Source: Pyxidicoccus parkwaysis
GTDB lineage: Bacteria > Myxococcota > Myxococcia > Myxococcales > Myxococcaceae
DNA: 64,000 nucleotides
Assembly (NCBI RefSeq): GCF_017301735.1
Contig: NZ_CP071090.1
Location: 8,298,001 to 8,362,000, forward strand
Reading direction: 5' to 3'
Shown: piece after piece, positions 43,363 through 51,644 of the stretch
Layout: each line of letters opens with the position of its first letter
Position numbering within the stretch: the first letter of the stretch is position 1
The notes under the pieces: generated by a model
What the model was told of the DNA's origin: nothing
Database searches by the model: none
Seen by the model: only the letters and a program-made list of their open reading frames with translations
Translations under genes and position numbers: made by a program

Positions 43363-43617
43363 AGACGGCTCTGGCGGCTATCCGAGCACCACGTACTGCA
43401 CCGCGACGCAGATCTGCTGCCTGAACACCGGCACGTGCGCGAGCACCTCCGCCGGGTGCTACGCCGATTAGGCGTCTGTTGGCGCCGGGGAAGAGTGGAG
43501 GCCCTCACCTCCAGGCTCCACTCTTCTCCCCTGGCATGGACTCGAGCCGCACCTGCATGCCCAGATGACACGGCAGCCAGCTCCAGCATCACGCGGGAGC
43601 TCGAGACGACCCGCCCG

Positions 43618-44154
43618 CTACTGCGTCACGTGCTGGCTGGCCAGCCACGTCGCTACCGGCGGATTGGGGACCACCACGTTGGGGGCAACGCCGAAGAGCG
43701 TGGTGTATGCGGCCTGCCAATTGATGTTGTTCGACAGGTCATGCCAGCGCGCGATGAAGGTCGCATTGGGAAAGCGCCGCACGATGTTCACCGGGTGGTC
43801 GATAAAGGCTTGGATGAGGTAGGTCGTTCCGCCAGAAACGAGAATGTTGAAGTTGTGGTTCAGCGTCGAGGGATCGCCGGACATCGAGATGTTCACGAAG
43901 GTGTTGTTGGCGAAGCCCACCGGCAGATTCGGACTGCCCCGGGCATACGTTGCAGTCTGGAGATTGTCGGGGTTCGTGCCGGTGATGAGGCAGATTTGCT
44001 CCAGCACGAGTGGCCCAAAGCTGTTGCATGACCAATTGGCGTTGGACAGCGCGTTGGTGTTGAGGTCGACGATGGGCATGCCGGGCGGAACCATCTGCGC
44101 GAGCGCCGCGTTGATCGCCTGGACCGTCTGCACCTGAGTCACCGGATTGGGCAT
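43618..44154 (-). CDS. Hypothetical protein, 178 residues
   Basis: ATG at 44152-44154 with an AAGGAG ribosome site. No signal peptide or membrane segment. The sequence is rich in Asn, Thr and Pro (MPIVDLNTNALSNANWSCNSFGPLVLEQICLITGTNPDN; FANNTFVNISMSGDPSTLNHNFNILVSGGTTYLIQAFIDHPVNIV), unlike the Ala/Arg-rich neighbours, and has strand-turn patterning in the middle. I do not recognise a family. Its composition beside an IS element suggests it could be acquired. Confidence 0.65.
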   Translation of the reverse strand: MPNPVTQVQTVQAINAALAQMVPPGMPIVDLNTNALSNANWSCNSFGPLVLEQICLITGTNPDNLQTATYARGSPNLPVGFANNTFVNISMSGDPSTLNHNFNILVSGGTTYLIQAFIDHPVNIVRRFPNATFIARWHDLSNNINWQAAYTTLFGVAPNVVVPNPPVATWLASQHVTQ

Positions 44155-44413
44155 GCCGAGCTCCTTGTGTTGCCGCTCGCGAAAAGCGGGGCTCAGTCCA
44201 GGACTCCCGGCGGATGAAACTGTGACGGCTCGGCCCGCGACACCGGCGGGGGCGTGACCCGCGCCGCTCCACGGCCGAGGGCTTCCCCCCACGTCAGCCT
44301 TCCCCGAAGCCGCCGGACCGGGGCCTCGTGCAACAGCGTGCCGACGTGCTCATGCATTCAAGGCCGATGACAGCGCACCCTGCCCGCGCCCGGCCCTGAA
44401 GGAGGAAGCATCC

Positions 44414-44902
44414 ATGAGAAGTCTCCTGCCGGTAGGAGGGGCGCTCCTCGTCGTCCTCGCCCTCATCAGCGGACCGGCCGTCGCCCAGCCGTCCCAGGTG
44501 GCGACCCCATCATCGGCCGCGGCCACCACACCCGCCGAACCAGTCAATGCCTTCAAGCAGATCTCCAGCGCGAGCAATCAGACGGACAACCACGTCTTCA
44601 CAATCCCCGCCGGCAAACGCCTGGTCATTGATTACGTGTCCGCCAAGGGCGAGGTGCCGGCTGGAGACTCGGTCTCAGACATCCACCTCAACAACCCGGT
44701 CGTGCACTTCTTCGTCGTGAGCACCCAGGGGACCGACATCAACGGCAAGAGCGTCTTCTCGGCCGCGCAAAGCCTCCACGTCACGCTCGGGCCTTTCCCC
44801 CGTCCCACCGACGTCGTCGTCCGGATGGAGCGCAGAACGTTCGGCCCCGGGAATGAGGCCACGCTCGCGGTCTCCCTCGCCGGGAGCCTGCTGACGCCAT
44901 GA
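44414..44902 (+). CDS. Small secreted protein of unknown function
   Basis: 162 residues. AAGGAGG ribosome site. Signal peptide (GALLVVLALISGPAVA, cleavage before QPSQ). The mature part has a Thr/Ala-rich start and then a compact beta-rich domain (NHVFTIPAGKRLVIDYVSAKGEV, PVVHFFVVSTQGTDI, TDVVVRMERRTF, ATLAVSLAGSLL), similar in pattern to small jelly-roll or Ig-like domains. Exported to periplasm or outside. Confidence 0.7.
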   Translation: MRSLLPVGGALLVVLALISGPAVAQPSQVATPSSAAATTPAEPVNAFKQISSASNQTDNHVFTIPAGKRLVIDYVSAKGEVPAGDSVSDIHLNNPVVHFFVVSTQGTDINGKSVFSAAQSLHVTLGPFPRPTDVVVRMERRTFGPGNEATLAVSLAGSLLTP

Positions 44903-45012
44903 CTTCCCACCCGGAGGCGCAGCCGCGCTCAATGGGCTCCCCACAACAGGTGCGGGGGCAGCCTCGATGCTGGTAGCGGCCCACGGGTGCGAAGGCGGCG
45001 CCCGAGGCAGCC

Positions 45013-46197
45013 TCAGAGCTGGTAGCGACCCACAATCGCGCTCAGCTCGCTGGACGCGGTGGAGAGCTGGATGGCGGCCTGCTCGTTCTCGGCCATGCGG
45101 TCCACAATCTGGTCCGCCAGGTCCGCCATCGAGCTGAGCGCGGCGAACAGCTCCGCGATGCCGGCGTCCTGCTGGCTGACGGCCTCGGCGATGCTGCGCA
45201 CCGTCTGGCCATTCGTCTGGATGATGGTGGCCAGCGAGCGCAGGCTCTCTCCCGCGGCGCGCACCTGCTCCAGCCCCCCCTCCACCTCGCGCTTGCCGCC
45301 TTCACTCGCGTGCACGGCGTCCGCGATGGCCCGGCCGATGTCCCCGAGAATCGCCTGCACCCGCGTGGTGGCACCCGCGGACTGGTCCGCCAGCGAGCGC
45401 ATCTCCCGCGCCACCACCGCGAACGAGCGCCCCGTCTCTCCGCTGCGCGCCGCCTCAATCGACGCGTTGAGCGCCAGCACGTTGGACTGGTCCGCCAGGT
45501 CCTTCACCGTGCGGGTGATGTCGCCCACCTGCCGCGTGCGCTGGTGCAGCTCGGAAATGGTGGCCCCCATCTGCTCCACCACCGAGCGGATGTGCGTGAG
45601 CCCTCCCACGCTGCCGGACACCGCCGCCTCGCCGGCCTGGCCGAACTCGCTGGCCCGCTCCGCCTCGCGCTGAATCGCCTCCACCCGCTTCGCCGCCGCG
45701 CGCGAGGCCTCCTGGAGCTGCTGCGCCGCCAATTGCGTCTCGTGCAGCGCCACCGCCTGCTGCCCCACCGCCTCGTTCTGCACCGACGCCGAGTCCGTGA
45801 GCTGCGAGGACGCCGTCTCCAGCCGGTCCGCCGAGCTCCGCAGCGTCAACAGCAGCGTGCGCAGCTGCGACATCAGCTCCGAGATGGACGCCGAGAGCTG
45901 GCCAATCTCATCCGTCGAGCGCACCTCCAGCGTGCCGCGGAAGTCACCCTCCGCCACCACACGGGCCGTGGCCGCGGTGAGCTCGCGCAGCGGCGCCGTC
46001 ATCCGGCGAATCAGCGCGAAGGAAGCGCCTCCCGCGGTGACGGCGAGTGCGCTGTTCAGGAAGAAAATCCAGAGCAGGGAGCCCAGGGTGAACGCCTCGC
46101 GCAGCACGACGCCCGTGAGCGTGACACTCACGGTGGTGAGGACGAAGATGACCAGGGTGATGGCCACGGACAAGCGCGCGGCAAGGCTGTGCGTCAT
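45013..46197 (-). CDS. Methyl-accepting chemotaxis protein without a sensory domain
   Basis: 394 residues. Two hydrophobic segments (about 8-32 and 38-60) are joined by only a few residues, so there is no periplasmic sensor domain. A HAMP region follows (PLRELTAATARVVAEGDFRGTLEVRSTDEIGQLSASI), then the cytoplasmic signalling coiled coil with the conserved hairpin tip ITRTVKDLADQSNVLALNASIEAARSGETGRSFAVVAREMRSLADQSA. It ends without the pentapeptide NWETF used to tether CheR. Likely senses through membrane properties or partner proteins. The start codon lacks a strong ribosome site; a GTG 28 bases upstream is possible. Confidence 0.88.
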   Translation of the reverse strand: MTHSLAARLSVAITLVIFVLTTVSVTLTGVVLREAFTLGSLLWIFFLNSALAVTAGGASFALIRRMTAPLRELTAATARVVAEGDFRGTLEVRSTDEIGQLSASISELMSQLRTLLLTLRSSADRLETASSQLTDSASVQNEAVGQQAVALHETQLAAQQLQEASRAAAKRVEAIQREAERASEFGQAGEAAVSGSVGGLTHIRSVVEQMGATISELHQRTRQVGDITRTVKDLADQSNVLALNASIEAARSGETGRSFAVVAREMRSLADQSAGATTRVQAILGDIGRAIADAVHASEGGKREVEGGLEQVRAAGESLRSLATIIQTNGQTVRSIAEAVSQQDAGIAELFAALSSMADLADQIVDRMAENEQAAIQLSTASSELSAIVGRYQL

Positions 46198-46459
46198 TCG
46201 CTGCGAAGCCAAGGTGAGGGACACGAGGGGGAAGGCCGAGCCTACTCCGACCCGGAACAGTCTTGAAGGGTGAGCGTTGAAATCCTGAAATCCACTGCTG
46301 CGGGGTGGTCTGACCGACCCTGGTGGACCCGGACAGGGGGCCCCAGGTCCTCTTCGCGGTAGTGACTCCAGCGGTCGTCCGTGGATCACACACCCGCGCG
46401 CCCGCACGCCGACACTCCGCGTGCCACCGGCTTGACGCGAGCAGTGCCGCCGCGCTCCC

Positions 46460-47068
46460 GTGCACCTCATGCGCCCGCCCTGCCTGCTGCCCCTGCTGAG
46501 CCTGCTCGCCCTCACGCCCGGTATGGCGGCGGCGGAGGAGACCGGGGGCGAGGTGCGCGCGCGGGCGGAGCCCGTCCCCACGCCACGCAACTTCGTCAAC
46601 CTGCGGGTGGGAGGCTCCACGGCCAACGACAACCGCCGCCCCGAGCTGTGCCTGGAGCTGTCACCGGTGTCGTTCCTCTCCGTGGAGGGCTGCGGCACCG
46701 GCAGCGGCTTCCTGCACGGAGACCCGGAGCCGGAGGTGGCGCACTTCCGCGCCAAGCTGCGGCTGATGTCGTTCGACTCGGAGCAGTGGGGCACCTTCCA
46801 GCCCTTCCTCGCCGGCGGCATGGCCGAGGCGCAGGTGGGCGAGGACGACCCGGGCTTCCAGTTCGGCGGCACGGACGCGCGCGGCGTGTCCACGGCGGGG
46901 CCGGAGATGGGCGTGGGCCTGCGCTACCTCTTCCCGCTGGCCTCCGGCTTCGAGCTGGTGGGCGACTTCAACCTGGGCATGGCCTGGCTGCCACATGGCC
47001 CGGAGCTGGTGAAGCCCCAGGACACGTGGCTGCCGTCGGCCAGCCTCTCCTTCGGCGTGGGCTTTTGA
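46460..47068 (+). CDS. Small outer-membrane protein of unknown function
   Basis: 202 residues from a GTG start (an in-frame ATG three codons later is an alternative; neither has a clear ribosome site). Signal peptide (LLPLLSLLALTPGMAAA). The mature part has beta-strand patterning (FVNLRVGGSTAND, LCLELSPVSFLSVEGCGTGS, AHFRAKLRLMSFDS, YLFPLASGFELVGDFNLGMAWL) and ends SASLSFGVGF, whose final Phe suits an outer-membrane barrel. A Cys pair (LCLEL and VEGCG) may form a disulfide. Confidence 0.7.
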   Translation: MHLMRPPCLLPLLSLLALTPGMAAAEETGGEVRARAEPVPTPRNFVNLRVGGSTANDNRRPELCLELSPVSFLSVEGCGTGSGFLHGDPEPEVAHFRAKLRLMSFDSEQWGTFQPFLAGGMAEAQVGEDDPGFQFGGTDARGVSTAGPEMGVGLRYLFPLASGFELVGDFNLGMAWLPHGPELVKPQDTWLPSASLSFGVGF

Positions 47069-47083
47069 CGCGTCGAACGAGCG

Positions 47084-47827
47084 TCACGCCTCCGCGAAGC
47101 GCAGCACCACCGCGGTGATGTTGTCCCTTCCGCCGGCCTCGTACGCATCCGCGACGAGCGTGTCACACACCTCGCGCGCCGAGGCCAGCGTCAGCCGCCG
47201 CATCAGCCCGTCCATGCCCAGCGGCTCGTAGAGCCCGTCCGAGCACAGCAGGAACACGTCCCCGGGCTCCGGACGGAGCCGCTGCACCGTGGGCTCCGCG
47301 TTGTCCGTGCCCAGCGCGCGGGTGATGAGGTGCCTCCAGTTTCCCGAGCCACCGGGCGGCTCCATGCCCGCCTCGCGCAGCTCCTCGATGAGCGAGTGGT
47401 CTCGCGTCATCGTCTCCAGCTTCCCCGCGCGCAGGCGGTACAGCCGGCTGTCCCCGACGTGGGCCACGGCCGCGCCGTGCTCCCCCACCGCCAGGGCCAC
47501 CACCGTGGAGGCCATCTCCCTCAGCCGTCCCACGCGTTGCGCTTGCAGGTTGCGCTGCGCCAGCGCCGAGCACGCCGACAGCAGGTTCTCCTCCCGGCTG
47601 CGCCCCGGGTCCGGCACCGTGGGCCACGTGGAGTCCCGGTCCTTCTCCAACCGCAGGCCGAAGCCCACGAAGGTGTCCACTACACAACGGCTGGCGACTT
47701 CTCCGCCCTCCTGTCCGCCCAGCCCATCCGCCACGACGAACAGCCCCAGGTCTGGCAGGACGCAGTAGGCGTCCTCGTTGTGCGTCCTCCGGCCGATATG
47801 GGTCTGTCCCGCGCTGTCCAATCTCAT
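47084..47827 (-). CDS. PP2C-family Ser/Thr protein phosphatase
   Basis: 247 residues. ATG 47825-47827 with GAGGAGGC upstream. PPM motifs in order: GRRTHNEDAYCV (motif 1, metal Asp), VVADGLGGQEGGEVAS (motif 2, DGxGG), AHVGDSRLYRL (GDSR), LLCSDGLYEPL (DG), and GGRDNITAVVLRF (DN). This is the soluble bacterial PP2C type that reverses Hanks-type Ser/Thr kinases, numerous in myxobacteria. No kinase gene is in the window. Confidence 0.95.
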   Translation of the reverse strand: MRLDSAGQTHIGRRTHNEDAYCVLPDLGLFVVADGLGGQEGGEVASRCVVDTFVGFGLRLEKDRDSTWPTVPDPGRSREENLLSACSALAQRNLQAQRVGRLREMASTVVALAVGEHGAAVAHVGDSRLYRLRAGKLETMTRDHSLIEELREAGMEPPGGSGNWRHLITRALGTDNAEPTVQRLRPEPGDVFLLCSDGLYEPLGMDGLMRRLTLASAREVCDTLVADAYEAGGRDNITAVVLRFAEA

Positions 47828-48175
47828 GACTGCCTCCTCGGGCCTCTCCCCAGCAAGCGGGAGGCCAGCGCCCGCTCCCCCGGTCGGGCTACAGAACGGA
47901 TACCTCTGTTCGGGGGCGCCTGCTGAGTGAGTGCCACAGCACCCCGACATCCCAACCCCCACCCGTCCGGTGGAGGACGATGCAACCGCCTTCCATCCAC
48001 CAACGTGACCCCAGAACGTGGGGTAGCCACCACACACCTGGGACCCGACACGTCGTTCCGGCGCTTCGTGATTGATGAGAAGCCGGGCAAGGCGGCGGGG
48101 GTGCCCTGGCAACTTTCCGGGGTGTGGCGCGACAATCCAGATGCGGCCACTCGTGCGTGCCGCGCAGGGTGCCCG
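47828..48175. other. Gene-free divergent spacer
   Basis: About 350 bases between divergent starts. The plus-strand frame of the next gene stays open upstream to about 47927, but the sequence there is Pro/Arg-rich and has no protein-like pattern, so I do not call it coding. A short dyad (CCCCA-gaacg-TGGGG near 48013) is the only structure noticed. Confidence 0.5.
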
Positions 48176-49234
48176 ATGTCCACCATCCGCCGCGTCTTGT
48201 CAGGCATCTCCTCCTCCATCTCCCGGGCCCGGCTGGACGTGGACACGGAGGTGAAACCGCTCACCCCGCGCGAGCCGCTGCAGCCGGTGGAGCATGTCCG
48301 GCGAGGCTTCTCCGACGAGAGCGAGTTCCAGACGGAGGTGGATGACCTGGACACCTCGCTCGCCGCGCATGCGCCGAGCCTCGCGGGCGCCTCGGGCGCG
48401 TCTGCGTCCGGGGCCTCGCCGGAGCAACTCCGCGTCTTCTCCGGAGAGAGCTCCTTCGAGTCCGGCGGCACGCGCTCGCGCTACGCGCAACTGTTGGGCT
48501 CGCAGCTTCCGGCCTCGCTGGGCGCGCCGCAGGAGCGCTCGGGCGGTGCGGCGTCGCTGTCAGGCGCTCGCGGCCGGGACGTGGGCGGGGCGGACATGGA
48601 TGACCTGATGTCGCCCGAGACGGCCGCGTGGGAGCTGCAGAACCTGGACACCTCCACGCCCAGCGTGGTGGAGCCGGAGGACCTGCTCTTCATGTTGGAC
48701 CCACCGGGTTCGTCCGGCCCCGCGGACCCCGTGCTGGAGCTGGGCCTGGATGACGATGTCTTCGAGAACGCGCCGGCCGGCCTCTCCGGCGTGAGCAACG
48801 CGCTGAGGCCGCAAGACGTGGCAGCGCTCGACGACGCCGCGCTCGACGACGCCTCGCTGGACCCCGCCGTGCAGCCCGCCGGCCCGGACGAGTTCCTCGC
48901 GGACACGAGCGATTTGGCCGAGGAGCTGGACCCCGCCGTGCGGCCCGCCGGCCCCGAGGAGTTCCTCGCGGACACGGATGATTTGGGCTCGATGGTGCCG
49001 GAGGATGAGCCCTCGGTGAGCGACGCGGCGCTGGCCGGTGTGTTGACGCCGCTCCTGGTGAACCCCGCGGCCGCCAGCGCTCCGGTGGCCGCGGCGCTCG
49101 CGTCGCAGGCCGTGGAGGCGATTGCGGACACCTTCGAGGTGGCGCCCGCCGCCGAGGCCACCGTGAACCTGAACACGCCCACCGCGTCGGGCGAGCAGGC
49201 CACGACGCCCACGTCCTTCACGCCCGAGGGCTGA
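48176..49234 (+). CDS. Acidic Ala/Asp/Pro-rich protein of unknown function
   Basis: 352 residues from ATG 48176 (MSTIRRVLSGISSSISRARLDVDTEVKPLTPREPL). No signal peptide. Strongly acidic and low in hydrophobic core until the C-terminus. Two near-copies of LDPAV(Q/R)PAGP(D/E)EFLADT occur at about residues 231-270. Likely disordered with a few helices (LLFMLDPPGSSG, VAALDDAALDDASLD). Function unknown; it may be a partner or substrate of the divergent phosphatase gene, but that is speculative. Confidence 0.6.
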   Translation: MSTIRRVLSGISSSISRARLDVDTEVKPLTPREPLQPVEHVRRGFSDESEFQTEVDDLDTSLAAHAPSLAGASGASASGASPEQLRVFSGESSFESGGTRSRYAQLLGSQLPASLGAPQERSGGAASLSGARGRDVGGADMDDLMSPETAAWELQNLDTSTPSVVEPEDLLFMLDPPGSSGPADPVLELGLDDDVFENAPAGLSGVSNALRPQDVAALDDAALDDASLDPAVQPAGPDEFLADTSDLAEELDPAVRPAGPEEFLADTDDLGSMVPEDEPSVSDAALAGVLTPLLVNPAAASAPVAAALASQAVEAIADTFEVAPAAEATVNLNTPTASGEQATTPTSFTPEG

Positions 49235-49239
49235 GCCCG

Positions 49240-50550
49240 TCAGGGCTTCTTGGGCTCGGCCTTGGGGTCCGCCGCGGCAAGCAGGTCCAGCTGGTGCTGG
49301 GCCTCGTCGACGTCGTGGGTCAGCTCCCCGACGTAGCGCCGGCGCTCCTCGCTATCCCACTCCGCGGAGGAGAAGACGGAGGCCGCGTACTCGGCGGTGG
49401 TGTGGACGTAGCCGCGCAGGCTCGTCATCAGCTCGCGGTCCGGGTCTCCGGACTCCTTGAGGAGGAAGCCCTCCACGTCGCGCAGCTTCAGCGGGAAGGT
49501 GGGCACCTCGTCCAACACGAGCTTGCCGAAGACGGTGAGCTTCACCTCCTGCAGGCCCTCCTTCAGCTCCTCGTTGAAGGACACGTGCGCGAAGGGCACG
49601 CCGCTCTCGTCGTCCAGGCGGCCGGCCACCACGTACCGTCCCGCCTTGCGGACCTGAATCCCCAGGTAGAGCTGGAGCGAGCCGCCCTCCAACACCTCGC
49701 GCACCTGGCCGGTGAAGAGGGCCGGAGGCGACGGCGTGTAGAGGATGTCGAAGAAGGCGCTGCCCTCCGACTGGCCCGAGCGCACGCGCACGTCCACGCG
49801 CAACGTGCCGGAGAACATCGGGAAGCCCTGCTTCGACGGCTGGAGCTTGCCGGTGTAGATGCCGTCGCCCGCGAGCGGGTCCCCGGCGCTGCCGTTGTCC
49901 AGGAAGGCCAGCGGCACCGGCGACGACACGACACCGCCCGTCATGTGCTCGGCCTCGTGCGCGGAGGCGGACACCACCTGGCAGGGCCGGGGCGCGTGCT
50001 GCGCGTCCTCGCAGGAGACGAAGAAGTGCACGGCCTCGTCGCCGACGACGAAGACGCGGTCCTGCTTCAGCTTCAACTGCACGTCCGTGTTGTCGCGGCT
50101 CAGCGGGCGCGTGCGCTCCGGCTCGGCCAAATCCATCTGGTCTGGCTGCTCGCGGCTGGGCCGGGACTCCGGCGGGTAGCGCGTGGCGGCCACGTACGTG
50201 TCCAGCGTGCGCTTCGCCCGCTCCAGCCGCTGCGCCCACAGGCTGCGCCGCGCCTCGAGGTCCGCGTCCGCCGCGTCACCCGCGCCCGCCTTCACGACGG
50301 CGCCCGTGCCCTGTTGCCCGGACGCCGTGAGCCGCGCATCACCGCCCTTGCCGGGCGCCTCCATGGGAGCTCCCGGCGAGGCCTCGTCCACGGAGTCGGA
50401 AGAGGCCCGCGCGGGAGCCGCGGAGCTGGCACCGCCACCTCCCATCCACCACCACCCGAGCATCCCCAGTGCGACGGGGACGAGGACGAGGGCCCACAGG
50501 GCGCGGCGGAAGCGGGACACAGGGGGAGGGACGGTGCCAGGAGCAGTCAT
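49240..50550 (-). CDS. Membrane-anchored choice-of-anchor X domain protein
   Basis: 436 residues. One N-terminal transmembrane anchor (about 17-36, LWALVLVPVALGMLGWWWMG) followed by an Ala/Ser/Gly linker. A helical segment (LWAQRLERAKRTLDTYVAATRYPPESRPS) leads into the choice-of-anchor X pattern (VVGDEAVHFFVSCED, PVPLAFLDNGSAGDPLAGDGIYTGKL) and beta-rich C-terminal half. Likely faces the periplasm. It lies 22 bases downstream of the secreted hydrolase-like gene on the same strand, so the two are probably one operon and may work together. Confidence 0.78.
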   Translation of the reverse strand: MTAPGTVPPPVSRFRRALWALVLVPVALGMLGWWWMGGGGASSAAPARASSDSVDEASPGAPMEAPGKGGDARLTASGQQGTGAVVKAGAGDAADADLEARRSLWAQRLERAKRTLDTYVAATRYPPESRPSREQPDQMDLAEPERTRPLSRDNTDVQLKLKQDRVFVVGDEAVHFFVSCEDAQHAPRPCQVVSASAHEAEHMTGGVVSSPVPLAFLDNGSAGDPLAGDGIYTGKLQPSKQGFPMFSGTLRVDVRVRSGQSEGSAFFDILYTPSPPALFTGQVREVLEGGSLQLYLGIQVRKAGRYVVAGRLDDESGVPFAHVSFNEELKEGLQEVKLTVFGKLVLDEVPTFPLKLRDVEGFLLKESGDPDRELMTSLRGYVHTTAEYAASVFSSAEWDSEERRRYVGELTHDVDEAQHQLDLLAAADPKAEPKKP

Positions 50551-50572
50551 GTCGCTTCAGGGGGAGTGGGGC

Positions 50573-51454
50573 CTACTGCGCGTAGTTCACCATGTCCTCG
50601 CGGACCTTGGCGACGATGCCACCCCAGTTGCCATTGGCGTAGTGGTTGTAGGCCTCGCCGTCGTCGCGCAGGTCCACCGTGTGGTAGCTCCACTTGGCCT
50701 TGCCGTCGCTGCACGCGGCGGTGCCGAGGGTGAGCGTGCCGCCGCAGAACCAGTCACCCGGGTTGCACTGCGAGCTGCCGGACGAGCCGGACACGCCGCC
50801 GGTGGAGTGGTACGCCACGACCTCGTCGTCCTGGCCCGGGAGGATGCCGGAGTACAGCGTGCCGCTCGCACCCGCGAACATGTAGAACCAGACGTTGCGC
50901 GTGGTGTTGTGGTTGTACAGCGCGCGCGCCGTCGTGGTGACGAGGTCCTTCACCAGCGGCTCGCTCACCGCCCACTCCCCCGCGTCCGCCAATTCGCTGC
51001 CGCCGCCCGCGCCGGAGGCCACGTTCACCCATTTGATGTTCCAGCCCACCTGCGTCGTACCGTCCGTGTTGCCACAGACGCCGCTGGAGTTGGGAATGGC
51101 GTTCTTCTTGGAACGCGCCGAGCCGCCGTACATCGACAGCGCGTAACCGATTTGCAGGTCACCGGCGCTGTGCGCGGCGATGTAGCACCAGTTCGTGCCC
51201 GTGCAGAAACAGTCCAGCGCGTCACGGACGCGATAGTTCTGGCTGCCAACGGACTGCCGCCCATCCCAGTTGACGGCCTTCTTGTTGACGCCGGCCGCCG
51301 TGGTCGACGGGCCCCAATAGCTGAAGTCGTTGTAGTTGCCGGCCTGCGTCGTGCCACCGTTACGGCCGTGAATCCACAGCGTGTAGTTGGTCGCGGCGGC
51401 CTCCGTGCCCACCAGCAACGTGGCGGCTACGGCCATACCGAGCAGCTTCTTCAT
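50573..51454 (-). CDS. Secreted alpha/beta-hydrolase-like protein
   Basis: 293 residues. ATG 51452-51454, Sec signal peptide (KKLLGMAVAATLLVGTEAAA). TLWIHGRNGGT resembles the HG oxyanion loop of lipases and AHSAGD (Ser96) a degenerate GxSxG nucleophile elbow. Several Cys pairs (CFCTGTNWC; CNPGDWFCGG) imply disulfides in an exported protein. Candidate catalytic His in AYNHYANG or YHTVDL near the C-terminus. Lipase or esterase activity is an inference. Probably in an operon with the membrane-anchored protein downstream. Confidence 0.72.
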   Translation of the reverse strand: MKKLLGMAVAATLLVGTEAAATNYTLWIHGRNGGTTQAGNYNDFSYWGPSTTAAGVNKKAVNWDGRQSVGSQNYRVRDALDCFCTGTNWCYIAAHSAGDLQIGYALSMYGGSARSKKNAIPNSSGVCGNTDGTTQVGWNIKWVNVASGAGGGSELADAGEWAVSEPLVKDLVTTTARALYNHNTTRNVWFYMFAGASGTLYSGILPGQDDEVVAYHSTGGVSGSSGSSQCNPGDWFCGGTLTLGTAACSDGKAKWSYHTVDLRDDGEAYNHYANGNWGGIVAKVREDMVNYAQ

Positions 51455-51590
51455 GTTTGAGCGCCTCCGGCTCCGAGATGAGGGAAGACCCAGCACGGTG
51501 GGGGACCGGGCAGGGAAGCGCACACTCTAGGATGTTGGGGTGTAAAAGGTCGAGGTCACGGAAATCTTGGAGTACTGGAAAGAACTGACG

Positions 51591-51600
51591 CGACGCGTCG
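51591..51600. promoter_or_regulatory. 10-bp palindrome CGACGCGTCG
   Basis: Perfect dyad in the spacer between the aminotransferase 3' end and the start of the secreted hydrolase gene, about 140 bases upstream of the latter. The size fits an operator; low-complexity GC sequence could also produce it by chance. Confidence 0.2.
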
Positions 51601-51644
51601 TAGAGTGAAGATGACGCATTCGGTCAAGTCCGCGTGCGTCAGTG

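Larger units (their letters stand above)
41688..43471 (+). pseudogene. Small Cys-rich lipoprotein gene split by an IS4-family element
   Basis: The 5' part (41688-41908) encodes a lipoprotein signal with a classical lipobox (GALAGC) and a Cys-rich start (YCQQNSDCPSGQGCISSAC). The 3' part (43363-43471) encodes YPSTTYCTATQICCLNTGTC and ASTSAGCYAD to a TAG stop. The two parts total 330 bases, and joining them at the target duplication gives one uninterrupted 109-residue frame. As it stands, the 5' part reads on into the element and stops at 41928-41930 after 80 residues. An AAGGA site precedes the ATG. Function unknown. Confidence 0.9.

Noticed and set aside
46198..46893. Upstream extension of the chemoreceptor frame that might supply a sensor domain
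   Set aside because: The extra sequence is Ser/Arg/Pro-rich with no hydrophobic segment and runs antisense to the barrel protein gene.
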